Numbered from the stretch's first letter, positions 8,644 through 18,845 are shown. The stretch is DNA of 64,000 nucleotides from Korobacter sp963703075 (GCA_963703075.1 OY969786.1:3410001-3474000); one strand, 5' to 3'. The notes: generated by a model from the letters alone, not told the origin. Translations and numbers: made by a program.

Positions 8644-9729
8644 TCAGACGCCCGCAACTCGGCGGCCCTTGCCGGCCACCCGCACCGCCATGGCGGCGAT
8701 CTCAGCGGCCGCGTTGGGATGTGCCAGAGCCACCGCCGCCCGCGACATCTTCTCCAGCTGGCTCGTATCGGCGAACAGGCCACCTACCTGCTCGACAAGC
8801 CGTTCCGGCGTGAGCCGATCCTGTGTCACCATGCGGGCAGCGCCGGCATCCACCAGCGCCTGGGCGTTCTTGGTCTGATGGTCATCGGCTGCCGTGGGCA
8901 GTGGAATGAAGATCGCCGGCTTGGCGGCGGCGGTGATTTCAGCCACCGTACTCGCCCCCGAACGGCACATAATGAGCTCCGCCTCGGCAAAAGCACTTGG
9001 CATATCGTCAATGAACGGCGAAACGTCCGCGGCAAAATTGCCTTCGAGATAGGCCCGCGCCACCGCTTCATATTCCTTTTCGCCCGTCTGGTGAATGATC
9101 CGCAAGCCGGGTACAGCTCCGTAGAGCTGTGGGAGCGTCTCCACGATCGCCTGGTTGATCGCCTTCGCTCCCTGGCTTCCTCCAAAGACGAGCAGGTTCT
9201 TACGTACTTCCGCTCGCCGGGCTGGAATTTCAAAAAACGCTTGCCGCACTGGAACGCCCGTCACTGAGCACTGCCGGAAGTACTTGCAGGTTTCCTTGAA
9301 GTGCACTGCCGCTGCCGACGCAAACGGCGCCACCAACCGGTTGGCAAATCCTGGATAGATGTTCGGCTCGAAGATCACCGCCGGCACACGGCACAACTTC
9401 GCTGCCAGCATCGCTGGTCCGGACGCATACCCGCCGACGCCGATCATCACATCGGGCTTGAACTTGCGGATGATTGTGCGGCTCGCGGCGATGGCCTTCG
9501 GCAGGTCAAGCATCGTCTTCACGCGCGTCGCCGTACTCACACGGTTCAGCGCCCCTACCTGGATCAGCTGCAGTTCGAACCCGGCCTTCGGTACCAGCCG
9601 ATTTTCGATGCCGCGCTGCGTTCCAATGAAGATCACCTCGGCCGAATACACGTTCTTGAGTTCCTGCGCTATTGCCAGCGCGGGAATAACGTGCCCGCCG
9701 GTTCCACCACCTGCCAGGATCGCCCGCAT
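8644..9729 (-). CDS. murG: UDP-GlcNAc:undecaprenyl-PP-MurNAc-pentapeptide N-acetylglucosaminyltransferase
   Basis: The protein has 361 residues. The signatures are the N-terminal GGGTGGHVIPALAIA loop and, in the donor half, FGGSQGA and MCRSGASTVAEI, typical of GT28 MurG. It converts lipid I to lipid II at the inner face of the cytoplasmic membrane. The start is the ATG immediately following ftsW (one base between stop and start), so the two are translationally linked. Length and motifs are complete. Confidence 0.97.
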   Translation of the reverse strand: MRAILAGGGTGGHVIPALAIAQELKNVYSAEVIFIGTQRGIENRLVPKAGFELQLIQVGALNRVSTATRVKTMLDLPKAIAASRTIIRKFKPDVMIGVGGYASGPAMLAAKLCRVPAVIFEPNIYPGFANRLVAPFASAAAVHFKETCKYFRQCSVTGVPVRQAFFEIPARRAEVRKNLLVFGGSQGAKAINQAIVETLPQLYGAVPGLRIIHQTGEKEYEAVARAYLEGNFAADVSPFIDDMPSAFAEAELIMCRSGASTVAEITAAAKPAIFIPLPTAADDHQTKNAQALVDAGAARMVTQDRLTPERLVEQVGGLFADTSQLEKMSRAAVALAHPNAAAEIAAMAVRVAGKGRRVAGV

Positions 9730-9730
9730 C

Positions 9731-10822
9731 TTATTCCGCTTGTTGTGTGATGTTCAGAAGCACGCCCACGCTGGCCAGCGTGATGAAAAGCGATGATCCA
9801 CCGTAGGAAATAAACGGCAGAGGAATGCCCTTGGTTGGTAACAATCCGAGAACAACACTGACGTTGAAAAACGCCTGAACCGCGACCATGGAGGTGATTC
9901 CCGTCGCCAGCAAGCGTCCGAACGGATCTTCGGTCAATACGGCAGCGCGAATCCCGCGATACAGGAACACCGCAAACAGCAGCACCACGAATACCGACCC
10001 CAAAAGCCCAAGCTCTTCGGAGGTCACGGCAAAAATGAAGTCGGTATGCGGCTCAGGGAGATAGAACAGCTTCTGCTTGCCCTCCATGAGGCCCTGTCCC
10101 GTGATCCCGCCTGTGCTGACCGCAATCAGTGACTGAATCATGTGGAACCCCGTTCCCAGCGGATCGGCGTTGGGATCGAGAAACGCCAGCATGCGCTTGC
10201 GCCGGAATGCCACCCGGAACAACAGCCAGTAAAGTGGTAGCACCGAGGCCAGGGCTGCGTACCCGATGTACTTCACCTCCATGCCCGCTACGAACAGCAT
10301 GCTGGTGGCGATTGCCACACAGACAATGCCCGTCCCGAGATCCGGTTGCTTCACGATCAGCCCGGTCAGCATCAGCGTGACAATCGCTGCCGGCATCAGG
10401 GTGTGCTTCCAGTCCTTGATGCTCTTGACGCGGTTCTCCAGCCAAAATGCCAGGAAGAGAATGACTGCCGGCTTTGCCAGCTCGGAAGGCTGAAACGAAA
10501 ATGCGCCAAACCTGATCCAGCGATGCGTATTGTGCGAGCGATCGAGGAAGAAGACAGCAATCAGCAAGCCGAGGGTCAGGCCCAGCAAAATATAGACCAA
10601 ACGCTGGTTCTTATATTTGCGATAGTCGATATTCATGCAGACGACCATCGCGCCCACGCCCGCGACCGCCCAGATGAGTTGCCGGATCAGAAACGTGTAG
10701 GGCGAGCCAAACTTTTCACCGGCCATGACGGCCGAGGCACTGAAGACCATGACCAGCCCAATGAATACGAGCAGGAGGGTCGATCCGAAGAGCCATTTGT
10801 CCACGCTAACGCGCTTCGCCAT
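9731..10822 (-). CDS. ftsW: Peptidoglycan glycosyltransferase FtsW (SEDS family)
   Basis: The protein has 363 residues and about ten transmembrane segments. SEDS signatures include RWIRFGAFSFQPSELAKPA and the C-terminal KGIPLPFISYGGSSL. In the division machinery FtsW polymerises lipid II together with its partner transpeptidase FtsI. Its place between murD and murG, with start and stop codons abutting on both sides, supports FtsW rather than RodA. The ATG at 10822 directly follows the murD stop. Confidence 0.95.
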   Translation of the reverse strand: MAKRVSVDKWLFGSTLLLVFIGLVMVFSASAVMAGEKFGSPYTFLIRQLIWAVAGVGAMVVCMNIDYRKYKNQRLVYILLGLTLGLLIAVFFLDRSHNTHRWIRFGAFSFQPSELAKPAVILFLAFWLENRVKSIKDWKHTLMPAAIVTLMLTGLIVKQPDLGTGIVCVAIATSMLFVAGMEVKYIGYAALASVLPLYWLLFRVAFRRKRMLAFLDPNADPLGTGFHMIQSLIAVSTGGITGQGLMEGKQKLFYLPEPHTDFIFAVTSEELGLLGSVFVVLLFAVFLYRGIRAAVLTEDPFGRLLATGITSMVAVQAFFNVSVVLGLLPTKGIPLPFISYGGSSLFITLASVGVLLNITQQAE

Positions 10823-12268
10823 TTATCTCGACTCCCGCTGCTTCATCTGGCTCACCAGCTCTTTGAAGACTCGCCCGCGATGTTCGTAACTCTGGAATTG
10901 GTCAAAGCTGGCGCATGCCGGAGCCAGCAGCACGACGTCTCCGGAGACGGCTTTCTGCGACGCCAACTTCACCGCATTTTCCAGCGTCTCCGCGTGAACC
11001 ACCGGCACTCCCTTTACCTCGGACTCGATCTTCGCCGCCGCCGCACCGATGGTGTAAACCGTCTTCACCCGCGCCTGCAACAGATCGTTGAGCACCGTAT
11101 ACGGACTGCCTTTATCTTTGCCGCCGAGAATCAGGTGCACGCCCTTGGAAAACGATTCCAGCGCCTTGATGGTCGCATCGACGTTGGTCGCTTTCGAGTC
11201 GTTGAAGTAATCCACGCCGTTGACCGTGGCGGTGTACTCCAGCCGGTGTTCCACCGCCTTGAACTTCGACACCGCTTGCCGGATCCTCTCCGGCGCAACC
11301 CCGGCCGCAACCCCCACGCAAACCGCCGCCAGGACGTTCTCCACGTTGTGCGCGCCCTTCAGCAGCATGTCGCTCACGGGCATAATCTCGCGCTCGGCAT
11401 GGGTTGAGGCCATGGCCTCATTTCCAATCGCCTTCAGCAGGTAATCGATATCATCGGAAACCGGGTCTTGAGGAACAGTTTGTCCGGTCAGGCGGAAAAT
11501 GATCTTCCCGCCCCTGAGAAAGGCTCCACGTTCCACTTCATGCAATCGTGAGAACCACAGCACCTGCGACTTCACGCGCTTGCCAATCGCCATGCACGGC
11601 TCGTTGTCGGCGTTGAGGATGGCAAAATCGCTGGCCTTCTGGTTCTCGAAGATTCGCTCTTTGGCCGTCACATACTTCTCGAAGGTGTGATGGCGGTCGA
11701 GATGGTCGGGCGTGATGTTCAGAATGGCCGCGATCTTCGGTCGAAAGGTCTCGATCGTCTCCAGTTGGAAACTGGAAATCTCGAGAACGGTCCAGGTGTC
11801 CGCGTCCGCCTGCTCTGCAAAGCTGATTGCCGGTGTCCCGATGTTGCCGCCTACCAGAGTCTTCCTTCCGCTGGCCTCGATGATGTCGCCGCACAACGAC
11901 GTGGTCGTCGTCTTTCCGTTCGATCCGGTGATCGCCACGAACTGCCCAGCGACGAATTGCGCCGCCAACTCGATCTCTCCGATAACTGGGATGCCCTGGA
12001 CGCGCGCATGCTCGAGTTGCGGCTGATCGAAAGGCACCCCTGGACTGACGACAATCATGTCCTGATCGCGAAACGTGCGCTCTCCATGGTGTCCGGTCTC
12101 GACGGTGATCCCCTTGTCGAGCAATTGCGGAATCTCCTGCCGCAATTGTGCTTCCGACTTCGAATCCGAAACAGTCACCTTCGCGCCTCGCGCCTGCAGA
12201 AACATCGCCGACGCAACGCCCGATTTGCCAAGCCCGACCACCAGAACGCGTTTTCCACGAACTTCCAT
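10823..12268 (-). CDS. murD: UDP-N-acetylmuramoyl-L-alanine--D-glutamate ligase
   Basis: The chosen ATG at 12268 begins MEVRGKRVLVVGLGKSG, the normal MurD N-terminus, and gives 481 residues. A longer frame to 12397 would overlap mraY by about 90 bases and adds a Cys-rich stretch unlike the family. The ATP loop is GSNGKTTTT and the central domain has NITPDHLDRH. MurD adds D-Glu to UDP-MurNAc-L-Ala. At 481 residues it is some 30 longer than most MurD proteins, owing to an insertion before KGAHNVEN. It lies 41 bases after mraY. Confidence 0.95.
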   Translation of the reverse strand: MEVRGKRVLVVGLGKSGVASAMFLQARGAKVTVSDSKSEAQLRQEIPQLLDKGITVETGHHGERTFRDQDMIVVSPGVPFDQPQLEHARVQGIPVIGEIELAAQFVAGQFVAITGSNGKTTTTSLCGDIIEASGRKTLVGGNIGTPAISFAEQADADTWTVLEISSFQLETIETFRPKIAAILNITPDHLDRHHTFEKYVTAKERIFENQKASDFAILNADNEPCMAIGKRVKSQVLWFSRLHEVERGAFLRGGKIIFRLTGQTVPQDPVSDDIDYLLKAIGNEAMASTHAEREIMPVSDMLLKGAHNVENVLAAVCVGVAAGVAPERIRQAVSKFKAVEHRLEYTATVNGVDYFNDSKATNVDATIKALESFSKGVHLILGGKDKGSPYTVLNDLLQARVKTVYTIGAAAAKIESEVKGVPVVHAETLENAVKLASQKAVSGDVVLLAPACASFDQFQSYEHRGRVFKELVSQMKQRESR

Positions 12269-12309
12269 CAATGTTCCCGAACCGCCATTTTCCCACGCCG
12301 TCCGCGGCT

Positions 12310-13449
12310 TCACCGCAGCTTTAATGTCGTGAGTGCAAACAGTGCAAACACCAGAGACGCAATCCAGAACCGCACAATGATTTTCGACTCTGACCACCCC
12401 ATCAACTCGAAGTGATGGTGCAGCGGCGCCATTTTGAAGATACGTTTCTTGCGTAGCTTGTACGATCCCACCTGCAGGATCACCGAGAGCGCTTCAAGCA
12501 CGAAAATCCCGCCGATAAAAGGCAGCAGCAGTTCCTGCTTGATGATGACCGCCACCGTCCCGATCGCGCCGCCCAGCGCCAGCGAGCCGACATCGCCCAT
12601 GAAAACTTCTGCGGGGTGGGCGTTGTACCAGAGGAAGCCAATCGCCGAACCGACCATCGCTCCGCAGAAGATGGCCAGTTCGCCCACCTCCGGCATTCTC
12701 GACAGCCCGAGGTAATCGGCAAAAACCGCATGGCCGCTCACGTACGTCAATACCGTCAGCGCTCCGGCGGCAATGACCGTGCAGCCAATCGCCAGGCCGT
12801 CCAGCCCGTCCGTCAGGTTCACCGCGTTACTTGAACCCACCAGAACCAGCGCCACAAAGGCTAGGAACGGAAGGTACGCCAAGATCCAGATGTGCGGATA
12901 CGTGGCCAGGTGTTCGAACTCCAGGTTCGGCCGGAAGTTCTTGGCGAATGGAACAATCAGGTGCGTGTTATAAGCCCCGTGTCTCTGGATGAGCACAAGC
13001 GTCAGGGCGATCAGGACGCTCACCAGGACCTGTAGGCCCATCTTGCCTCGCGCCGTCAGACCGAGGTTTCGGCGATTCGCCACTTTCAAATAGTCGTCGG
13101 CGAATCCAATCGCGCCGAACGCGACCGTCGCGAGCAACGCAATCCATACGAACTTATTCGAGAGATCGGCCCAAAGCAGGGTAGGAATGACGATCGCGAT
13201 CGTAATGAGAACGCCGCCCATCGTCGGCGTGCCCGATTTTTTCTGATGCGACTTCGGCCCTTCTTCGCGGATATATTGAGAAACCTGAAAATCGCGCAGC
13301 CGTCGTACCACCGCCGGTCCGATGATCAGGCCCATGAACATCGCGGTCAGGCTGGCGAACGCCGTGCGAAATGTCAGGTACCGGAAAATGCGGAAGGGCG
13401 TGAAATTGAGGTAGTGAAAAAGCTTTTCGTAAAGAAGCCAATAGAGCAA
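12310..13449 (-). CDS. mraY: Phospho-N-acetylmuramoyl-pentapeptide transferase
   Basis: The protein has 379 residues and about ten transmembrane segments. Diagnostic motifs include FADDYLKV (Asp pair), NLTDGLDGLA and the C-terminal APLHHHFE. MraY transfers phospho-MurNAc-pentapeptide to undecaprenyl phosphate, making lipid I. It lies 110 bases after murF, the largest gap in this half of the cluster; nothing was recognised in that gap. Length and motifs are complete. Confidence 0.97.
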   Translation of the reverse strand: MLYWLLYEKLFHYLNFTPFRIFRYLTFRTAFASLTAMFMGLIIGPAVVRRLRDFQVSQYIREEGPKSHQKKSGTPTMGGVLITIAIVIPTLLWADLSNKFVWIALLATVAFGAIGFADDYLKVANRRNLGLTARGKMGLQVLVSVLIALTLVLIQRHGAYNTHLIVPFAKNFRPNLEFEHLATYPHIWILAYLPFLAFVALVLVGSSNAVNLTDGLDGLAIGCTVIAAGALTVLTYVSGHAVFADYLGLSRMPEVGELAIFCGAMVGSAIGFLWYNAHPAEVFMGDVGSLALGGAIGTVAVIIKQELLLPFIGGIFVLEALSVILQVGSYKLRKKRIFKMAPLHHHFELMGWSESKIIVRFWIASLVFALFALTTLKLR

Positions 13450-13559
13450 TCTCGTCTCGTCCTTATGGATGCGGCGTTTGCAGCACTCGCACCCCTTGCA
13501 TCAAACCCGGGCCGCCAGTTTCCAGCCCACAGCCGTCAGGTACATCGGCACCAGAGGCT

Positions 13560-14945
13560 TCAGCTGTCGGATCCCTGGTGGCTGATCGCTTCTTTCCATC
13601 TCTCCAAAGCCCTCTCCAACTTCACTCCACGCGAGGCCTTCAGTAGGATCGCATCCCCTCGACGCGCATTCCTGGCCAGCCAATCGCCCGCCTCCTCGGC
13701 GGAAGGCACGAACTCCGCATGTACCCCGGCGGCCTGTGCACCTTCGACCATCGCTGTCGCCAGTCCCCGGACACCCAGCAGCCCATCGACTTTTCCGGCC
13801 AGGTGAAGCCCGCACTCGCGGTGCAGTTTCTCGCCTTCGCTGCCCAATTCGAGCATCTCACCGGCAACTACAATCCGCCGTCTTGCCGGCATACCTGCCA
13901 GCGCGTCCACCATCGCGTTCAGGGCTTTCGGATTCGAATTGTAGCAATCATTCACCACCGTGGCCCCTGCGATTTCCACGACTTCGCCGCGCTTATCGGC
14001 CGCGCGTAGTGTCTTCAGAGATTCCACCGCAGCGCGTAGTGGCACGCCGTGATGAATCGCCACCGATATGGCTGCCAGCGCGTTATAGACATTATGTTCG
14101 CCGAGCAGCGGCATGTGCGCTGGGATCCGCTGCCCCTCAAAGCAAACCTCGAATTTCGAGCCTCCGCCGCCCAGCATTTCTACGTGTTCTGCGCGTACAT
14201 CCGCCGGATGTTTTACGCCAAACATGAGCACGGCTCCATGAAAGTCGCGGCCAAATTGCGACACATATTCATCGTCCGCGTTCAGCACCGCACAGCCACC
14301 GCGCGGCAGATGCTCGATGAGCTCATACTTCGCGCGAGCAATGCCCTTGATCGAATCGAAGAACTCCAGGTGCACCGGCGCGACCATCGTCACTACGCCC
14401 GTGTTCGGCTGCGCGAGTTTCGCCAGCGCCGCGATCTCGCCCGCATGCGACATCCCCATCTCGATCACCGCGATCTCGTGCTCCGGCTCGAGTTTCAGCA
14501 GCTGCAGCGGCAATCCGAAATGATTGTTAAGGTTCCCTTCCGACTTCAAGACCCGGAACCGCGCCCCCAACACATGCGCAATGCATTCCTTGGTGGTCGT
14601 CTTCCCAGCCGATCCGGTTACGCCCACCACCGGATGCCCCCAAAGGCAACGCACGATGAACGCAAGTCGCTGGAGGGCGTGCAGGGTGTCGTTCACCGCG
14701 ATGAGCTTACGTTTATCGGGAAATTTCGAGAGGTGATCGCGCGCTACGACCGCCGCGCTCGCGCCACGAGCCAATGCCGCTTCTACAAAATCGTGCCCGT
14801 CCATGCGCTCGCCGTGGACGGCGAAGAACAGGTCACCGGGCTGAACCGTTCGCGAATCGATGCTGTATCCGGTCGCTTCGCCGTCAGCCAGGGACTCGCC
14901 GGTTCCGGTGGTGAACTCAGCCACCCGCCATAACGCCAACTTCAT
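13560..14945 (-). CDS. murF: UDP-N-acetylmuramoyl-tripeptide--D-alanyl-D-alanine ligase
   Basis: The protein has 461 residues. The N-terminal domain includes YSIDSRTVQPGDLFFA, followed by the ATP loop GSAGKTTTK and the Mur-ligase C-domain motif NDCYNSNPKA, which is typical of MurF. It adds D-Ala-D-Ala to the tripeptide precursor, completing the pentapeptide. The ATG overlaps the end of murE by 4 bases, which indicates translational coupling. Confidence 0.96.
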   Translation of the reverse strand: MKLALWRVAEFTTGTGESLADGEATGYSIDSRTVQPGDLFFAVHGERMDGHDFVEAALARGASAAVVARDHLSKFPDKRKLIAVNDTLHALQRLAFIVRCLWGHPVVGVTGSAGKTTTKECIAHVLGARFRVLKSEGNLNNHFGLPLQLLKLEPEHEIAVIEMGMSHAGEIAALAKLAQPNTGVVTMVAPVHLEFFDSIKGIARAKYELIEHLPRGGCAVLNADDEYVSQFGRDFHGAVLMFGVKHPADVRAEHVEMLGGGGSKFEVCFEGQRIPAHMPLLGEHNVYNALAAISVAIHHGVPLRAAVESLKTLRAADKRGEVVEIAGATVVNDCYNSNPKALNAMVDALAGMPARRRIVVAGEMLELGSEGEKLHRECGLHLAGKVDGLLGVRGLATAMVEGAQAAGVHAEFVPSAEEAGDWLARNARRGDAILLKASRGVKLERALERWKEAISHQGSDS

Positions 14946-16471
14946 CCGGCATGGCTCCCGCTTCCAGGGTGACCTGCCAGAACGGGAGACGCATATCCCG
15001 CTTCCCGCAAGGCGTGAAGCGCCACCTTCACGTCGTCGAAGGGGTGCACACCATCGCGGGTCGTCTGTGTCTTTTCATGTCCTTTGCCGGCCAGGATCAC
15101 CATGTCACCGGCCTGTGCATTCGCAATCGCGATCCCAATCGCTTTGCGGCGGTCCGGCTCAACTACGGACTGCGCACCGGTGGCCGTCAGTCCCGGCAAC
15201 ACATCGTTGAGAATGGCCTGTGGGTCTTCGCTCCGTGGGTTGTCCGAGGTCAACACCACCAGATCGCTCCCCTCGCCGGCGGCTTTACCCATGAGAGGGC
15301 GCTTGGTCCGGTCGCGGTCGCCGCCGCAGCCGAAGAGTGTAATGACTCTCCCTTGCCCCGCGTGACGCACGAACTCCCGCGCGATCGAAATCACGTTCAC
15401 CAGCGCGTCATCGGTGTGAGCATAGTCCACGATGACGGAAAACGGCTGACCTGCATCCACCCGTTCGAACCTGCCCGGCGGCTTCGCCACGTGGCCGATC
15501 GCTTCACTGATCCGGTCTGCATGGATGCCCCGCTCCATCACCGCTGCCGATGCGGCCAGCAAGTTATAGACATTCACTTTACCCAGCAGCGGGCTGAATA
15601 CCTCGATCCGATGCTCCGGCGTCACCATCTCGAATCGGGTGCCGGCCGCGGTCATCTCCAGCTTTTCGGAGTGGAAGTCGCCTTCACTCAGTCCATAGGT
15701 AAACACCTTGTCGCAATGCTTATGCACCAACTTCAGAAGCTGGCTGCTCCATGTGTCGTCGCGGTTAATAATGGCGACCCGCGGCGGGTCCGTGCCGCAT
15801 CCCTTGAACAGGCAACTCTTGGCACGGAAGTAGTTTTCCATCGTTCCGTGGAAATCGAGATGATCGCGCGTGAGGTTCGTGAAGACCGCAACGTCGAAAG
15901 GAATGCCGTAGACGCGCTCCTGCGCCAGGGCGTGTGACGACACTTCCATCACCGCTTCCGTTGCGCCCTGGCTTACCGCTTCGTGAAAAATACGATTCAG
16001 CTCCAGCGACTCCGGCGTGGTATGCGGCGCCGGCATCACCCGTCCGGCAATGTGATACTCCACCGTCCCCACCATCGCCGTCTTCCGTCCCACGTGCCGC
16101 AAAAGGGACTCGGCGAGATAGGTGGTTGTCGTTTTTCCGTTAGTGCCCGTAACCCCGGTGATCGCCAGCTTCTCTGCCGGCCTCTTGTAGAAATTTGCGC
16201 TCAACTTGGCTAGCGCGCGACGCCCGTGCGCCGCCACCGCCCACGCTACACCCTTGCGTGGAGGTTCGGTCGCAGAGTCGCTCACCACCGCAACGGCTCC
16301 TGCATCGATCGCAGCATCAATATAGCGATTGCCGTCGGTCGTTTCGCCTCGCATCGCAACGAAACAAAATCCCATCTCGACGCGCCGCGAATCGTATTCC
16401 ACCCCGTGAACTCCGGCGTTGCCAGAACAGGAGAGGATCTCAGCACCGTCGATGAGTTGGAAGAAATCCAT
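14942..16471 (-). CDS. murE: UDP-N-acetylmuramoyl-L-alanyl-D-glutamate--2,6-diaminopimelate ligase
   Basis: The protein has 509 residues. The ATP loop is GTNGKTTTT, and the substrate-specificity motif reads DNPRSEDP. Arg in DNPR marks enzymes that add meso-diaminopimelate rather than lysine, so the peptidoglycan is of the Gram-negative A1-gamma type. The gene overlaps murF by 4 bases downstream. It is separated from ftsI by 205 bases without a gene, which may hold an internal promoter. Confidence 0.96.
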   Translation of the reverse strand: MDFFQLIDGAEILSCSGNAGVHGVEYDSRRVEMGFCFVAMRGETTDGNRYIDAAIDAGAVAVVSDSATEPPRKGVAWAVAAHGRRALAKLSANFYKRPAEKLAITGVTGTNGKTTTTYLAESLLRHVGRKTAMVGTVEYHIAGRVMPAPHTTPESLELNRIFHEAVSQGATEAVMEVSSHALAQERVYGIPFDVAVFTNLTRDHLDFHGTMENYFRAKSCLFKGCGTDPPRVAIINRDDTWSSQLLKLVHKHCDKVFTYGLSEGDFHSEKLEMTAAGTRFEMVTPEHRIEVFSPLLGKVNVYNLLAASAAVMERGIHADRISEAIGHVAKPPGRFERVDAGQPFSVIVDYAHTDDALVNVISIAREFVRHAGQGRVITLFGCGGDRDRTKRPLMGKAAGEGSDLVVLTSDNPRSEDPQAILNDVLPGLTATGAQSVVEPDRRKAIGIAIANAQAGDMVILAGKGHEKTQTTRDGVHPFDDVKVALHALREAGYASPVLAGHPGSGSHAG

Positions 16472-16676
16472 CGGTTCAATTCTAACGATTTCGGTGCGGA
16501 GAATGTGGATATTTGGGGGATTTTCCGAAAGGAGAAAGGGTCAGGTGAAGCGACAGCTGTCAGGTTTCATCTGTGAGGTCGTCCTCGTCAAGCGATCCGC
16601 GGCAGACCCGAAACCGTTTTGGCTTTTCCTGATGGCGGATTGCTGACGCCCGATACCTGAAACCTGATGCCTAACC
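16472..16676. repeat. Intergenic spacer with a 10-bp inverted repeat (murE-ftsI)
   Basis: This 205-base gap lies in an otherwise tightly packed cluster. TCAGGTTTCA at 16560-16569 is matched by its exact inverse TGAAACCTGA at 16658-16667, with about 90 bases between. A further TCAGGT occurs at 16541. No gene is seen. It may be a repeat remnant or a folded mRNA spacer. Confidence 0.5.
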
Positions 16677-18845
16677 CTATCGTGCGAACTTCACGGTGAT
16701 ACGTTCACCCGGAGCGATTCTGGATCCCGGGGAAGGCGATTGCCCTCGCGCCAGCCCTGAACCGATCACCGTCACCTCAAGGCCCTGTTGCTGCGCTGCC
16801 TCAATCACCCCGCGCACCGACTTGCCGAGGAACGACGGCACCACCGGCCCCGTGCCCACTTCCATCATCATTGGATTGTCACTGCTCGGAGTTCCTGCTG
16901 AAGCCAAGGGTTGCGAGGAACCATCAGTCGTCGCCGCTCCAGTGGCCTGCGCCGATTCCAAAGCCGCTGGAACCTCATGCGCTGCATCGTTCGCTGGCGC
17001 TGCATTGGCCGCAACCGCCGGCGCCGTTGGCCTCACCGGCACATCGCCTTCGCTGAAATCCGGCCCCGGACCTTCGCGGTCCAGCGCTCCTCCTTCTTCG
17101 AGATCGGAATCCTTCACGTTGGCCATCAGTGTCTGCCGCTTGGGATCGCCCTTGATCTCCGCATCGTGCGGCACGTTCAAATATTCCAGCGACTGCTGCA
17201 TGATGCGATTGAAAACCGGCGCCGAAACCTGTCCGCCTTGATGCAATCCCTTCGCCGAATCGAGGATGACCGCAATCGTCAGCGCCGGATTATTCACCGG
17301 AGCAAAGCCTACAAAGCTGCCCACATAATCCGTCTTCGAATACAAATGCGTCTTTGGATCGACCTTCTGCGCCGTGCCCGTCTTTCCCGCCGCTGTATAC
17401 CCGTTCAGGATCGCGCGCCGCGCCGTTCCTTCCAGCACCACTTCCTGCATCATGGAGCGCATTTGCGCCGCAGTCATCGATGAAATCACACGCCTCTGTT
17501 CCTTCGGATGAAACACGATCTGGCGATAGCCCTGCGTCGGTTGGGTCACATCGGCCACAATTCGCGGCGGCGTGTAAATCCCGTCGTTCGCAATCGACGA
17601 AACCATCGAGATGATCTGCAGCGGTGTGACGCCCACTTCCTGCCCAATCGCCATCGAGCCAATCGACGACCCTGACCAATGCGATGGCTGCTTAATCAAT
17701 CCGCGCGTTTCCCCCGGCAACTCGATGCCCGTCTGCTGCCCGAAACCATAATCCTTGATGTGCTTGTAAAACTTTTCCGGCCCGAGCCGCAGTCCCATCT
17801 TCACCGCCGCCACGTCACTGGACTCCGCATAGGCCTTCGCCACCGGCACCACGCCCACATGATGCGCGTCGCGGATGCGAATTCCGCCGACCACGATGAA
17901 ACCGGGATCGCAGCTCACCACCTCGTCCGGGCGCGTCAGGTGCTCTTCCAGCGCCGAGGAATATGTCACCGTCTTGAATACCGAGCCCGGCTCGTACACG
18001 TCACTCACTGCATGGTTCTTGAGCAACGCCGGCTTGATCTCTTTCTCCAGGTTAGGATTGAACGTCGGCCGATTGGCGAGGGCGAGAATTTCTCCCGTGT
18101 GCGGATTCTGCACAACCACCGTTCCCGCCACCGCTCCGGTGTCGTGCATCGCCTGGTCCAGTTCTTTTTCCGCGATGTATTGGATATTTTCGTCGATCGT
18201 CAGGACCACGTTGGCGCCGGAATCCGGCTGCTTCTCAATGCGCCCGAACCATTTCCGGCGCGCATCCATGGTTATCATCATCTTGCCCGGGATGCCCTTC
18301 AGGTCGTCCTCAAATTGCAACTCTGTCCCGGCCAGGCCGCTGCCGTCCATGCCGACATAGCCGAGCACCTGCGCCGCCAGTTCGCGCTTCGGGTAATACC
18401 GCTTGGACTCTTTTTGGAAATAAATCCCGCGCAGGTTCAGCGCCCGCACCCGGTCGCTCTTATCCTGATCAACTTTTCGCGCCACCCAGGCAAACGACTT
18501 CGAGGCTTTCAGGTGATTCAGGATATCGAAGCTGTCGGCGCCGAGGATTTTTCCCAGCAGGTGCGACGTCGAAACCTGGTCGGGAATTTCGCTCGGGACC
18601 GCGAAGATCGAATCGACGCTGACCGACATCGCCAGCGGATGTCCTTTGCGATCGAAGATCACGCCCCGCGGAGGATCGACTGTGATCGTGCGCTGCTGCT
18701 GGCGCGCCGCCTTCTGCACATACTCGCCGTACTTGAAGACCTGCAGCTGCACCAGTCGCAGGCACACCAGCATCGCCCAGAAAAACAGCAGCCCGCCCAG
18801 CAGGTAAAGCCGCTTCTTCGGGTCCTGGGTCACTGCGAGTTTCAC
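16677..18845 (-). CDS. ftsI: Division-type penicillin-binding protein (FtsI/PBP2-like) with one PASTA domain
   Basis: From the GTG at 18845 (GGAG six bases upstream) the protein has 722 residues. TM helix RLYLLGGLLFFWAMLVCLRL comes first, then the PBP dimerisation domain and the transpeptidase domain. Catalytic motifs are SVFK (Ser nucleophile), SSD where most family members have SxN, and KTGTAQ. A Pro/Ala-rich linker leads to one C-terminal PASTA domain. It cross-links septal peptidoglycan with FtsW. An open frame continues to 19040, but its extra 65 codons run through a hairpin repeat and lack PBP character. I therefore reject the longer form, though other GTG/TTG starts near 18833-18857 are possible. 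Confidence 0.92.
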   Translation of the reverse strand: MKLAVTQDPKKRLYLLGGLLFFWAMLVCLRLVQLQVFKYGEYVQKAARQQQRTITVDPPRGVIFDRKGHPLAMSVSVDSIFAVPSEIPDQVSTSHLLGKILGADSFDILNHLKASKSFAWVARKVDQDKSDRVRALNLRGIYFQKESKRYYPKRELAAQVLGYVGMDGSGLAGTELQFEDDLKGIPGKMMITMDARRKWFGRIEKQPDSGANVVLTIDENIQYIAEKELDQAMHDTGAVAGTVVVQNPHTGEILALANRPTFNPNLEKEIKPALLKNHAVSDVYEPGSVFKTVTYSSALEEHLTRPDEVVSCDPGFIVVGGIRIRDAHHVGVVPVAKAYAESSDVAAVKMGLRLGPEKFYKHIKDYGFGQQTGIELPGETRGLIKQPSHWSGSSIGSMAIGQEVGVTPLQIISMVSSIANDGIYTPPRIVADVTQPTQGYRQIVFHPKEQRRVISSMTAAQMRSMMQEVVLEGTARRAILNGYTAAGKTGTAQKVDPKTHLYSKTDYVGSFVGFAPVNNPALTIAVILDSAKGLHQGGQVSAPVFNRIMQQSLEYLNVPHDAEIKGDPKRQTLMANVKDSDLEEGGALDREGPGPDFSEGDVPVRPTAPAVAANAAPANDAAHEVPAALESAQATGAATTDGSSQPLASAGTPSSDNPMMMEVGTGPVVPSFLGKSVRGVIEAAQQQGLEVTVIGSGLARGQSPSPGSRIAPGERITVKFAR

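Noticed and set aside
10346..11407. 353-codon open frame opposite ftsW/murD
   Set aside because: It spans two well-supported genes on the other strand and shows no protein features.
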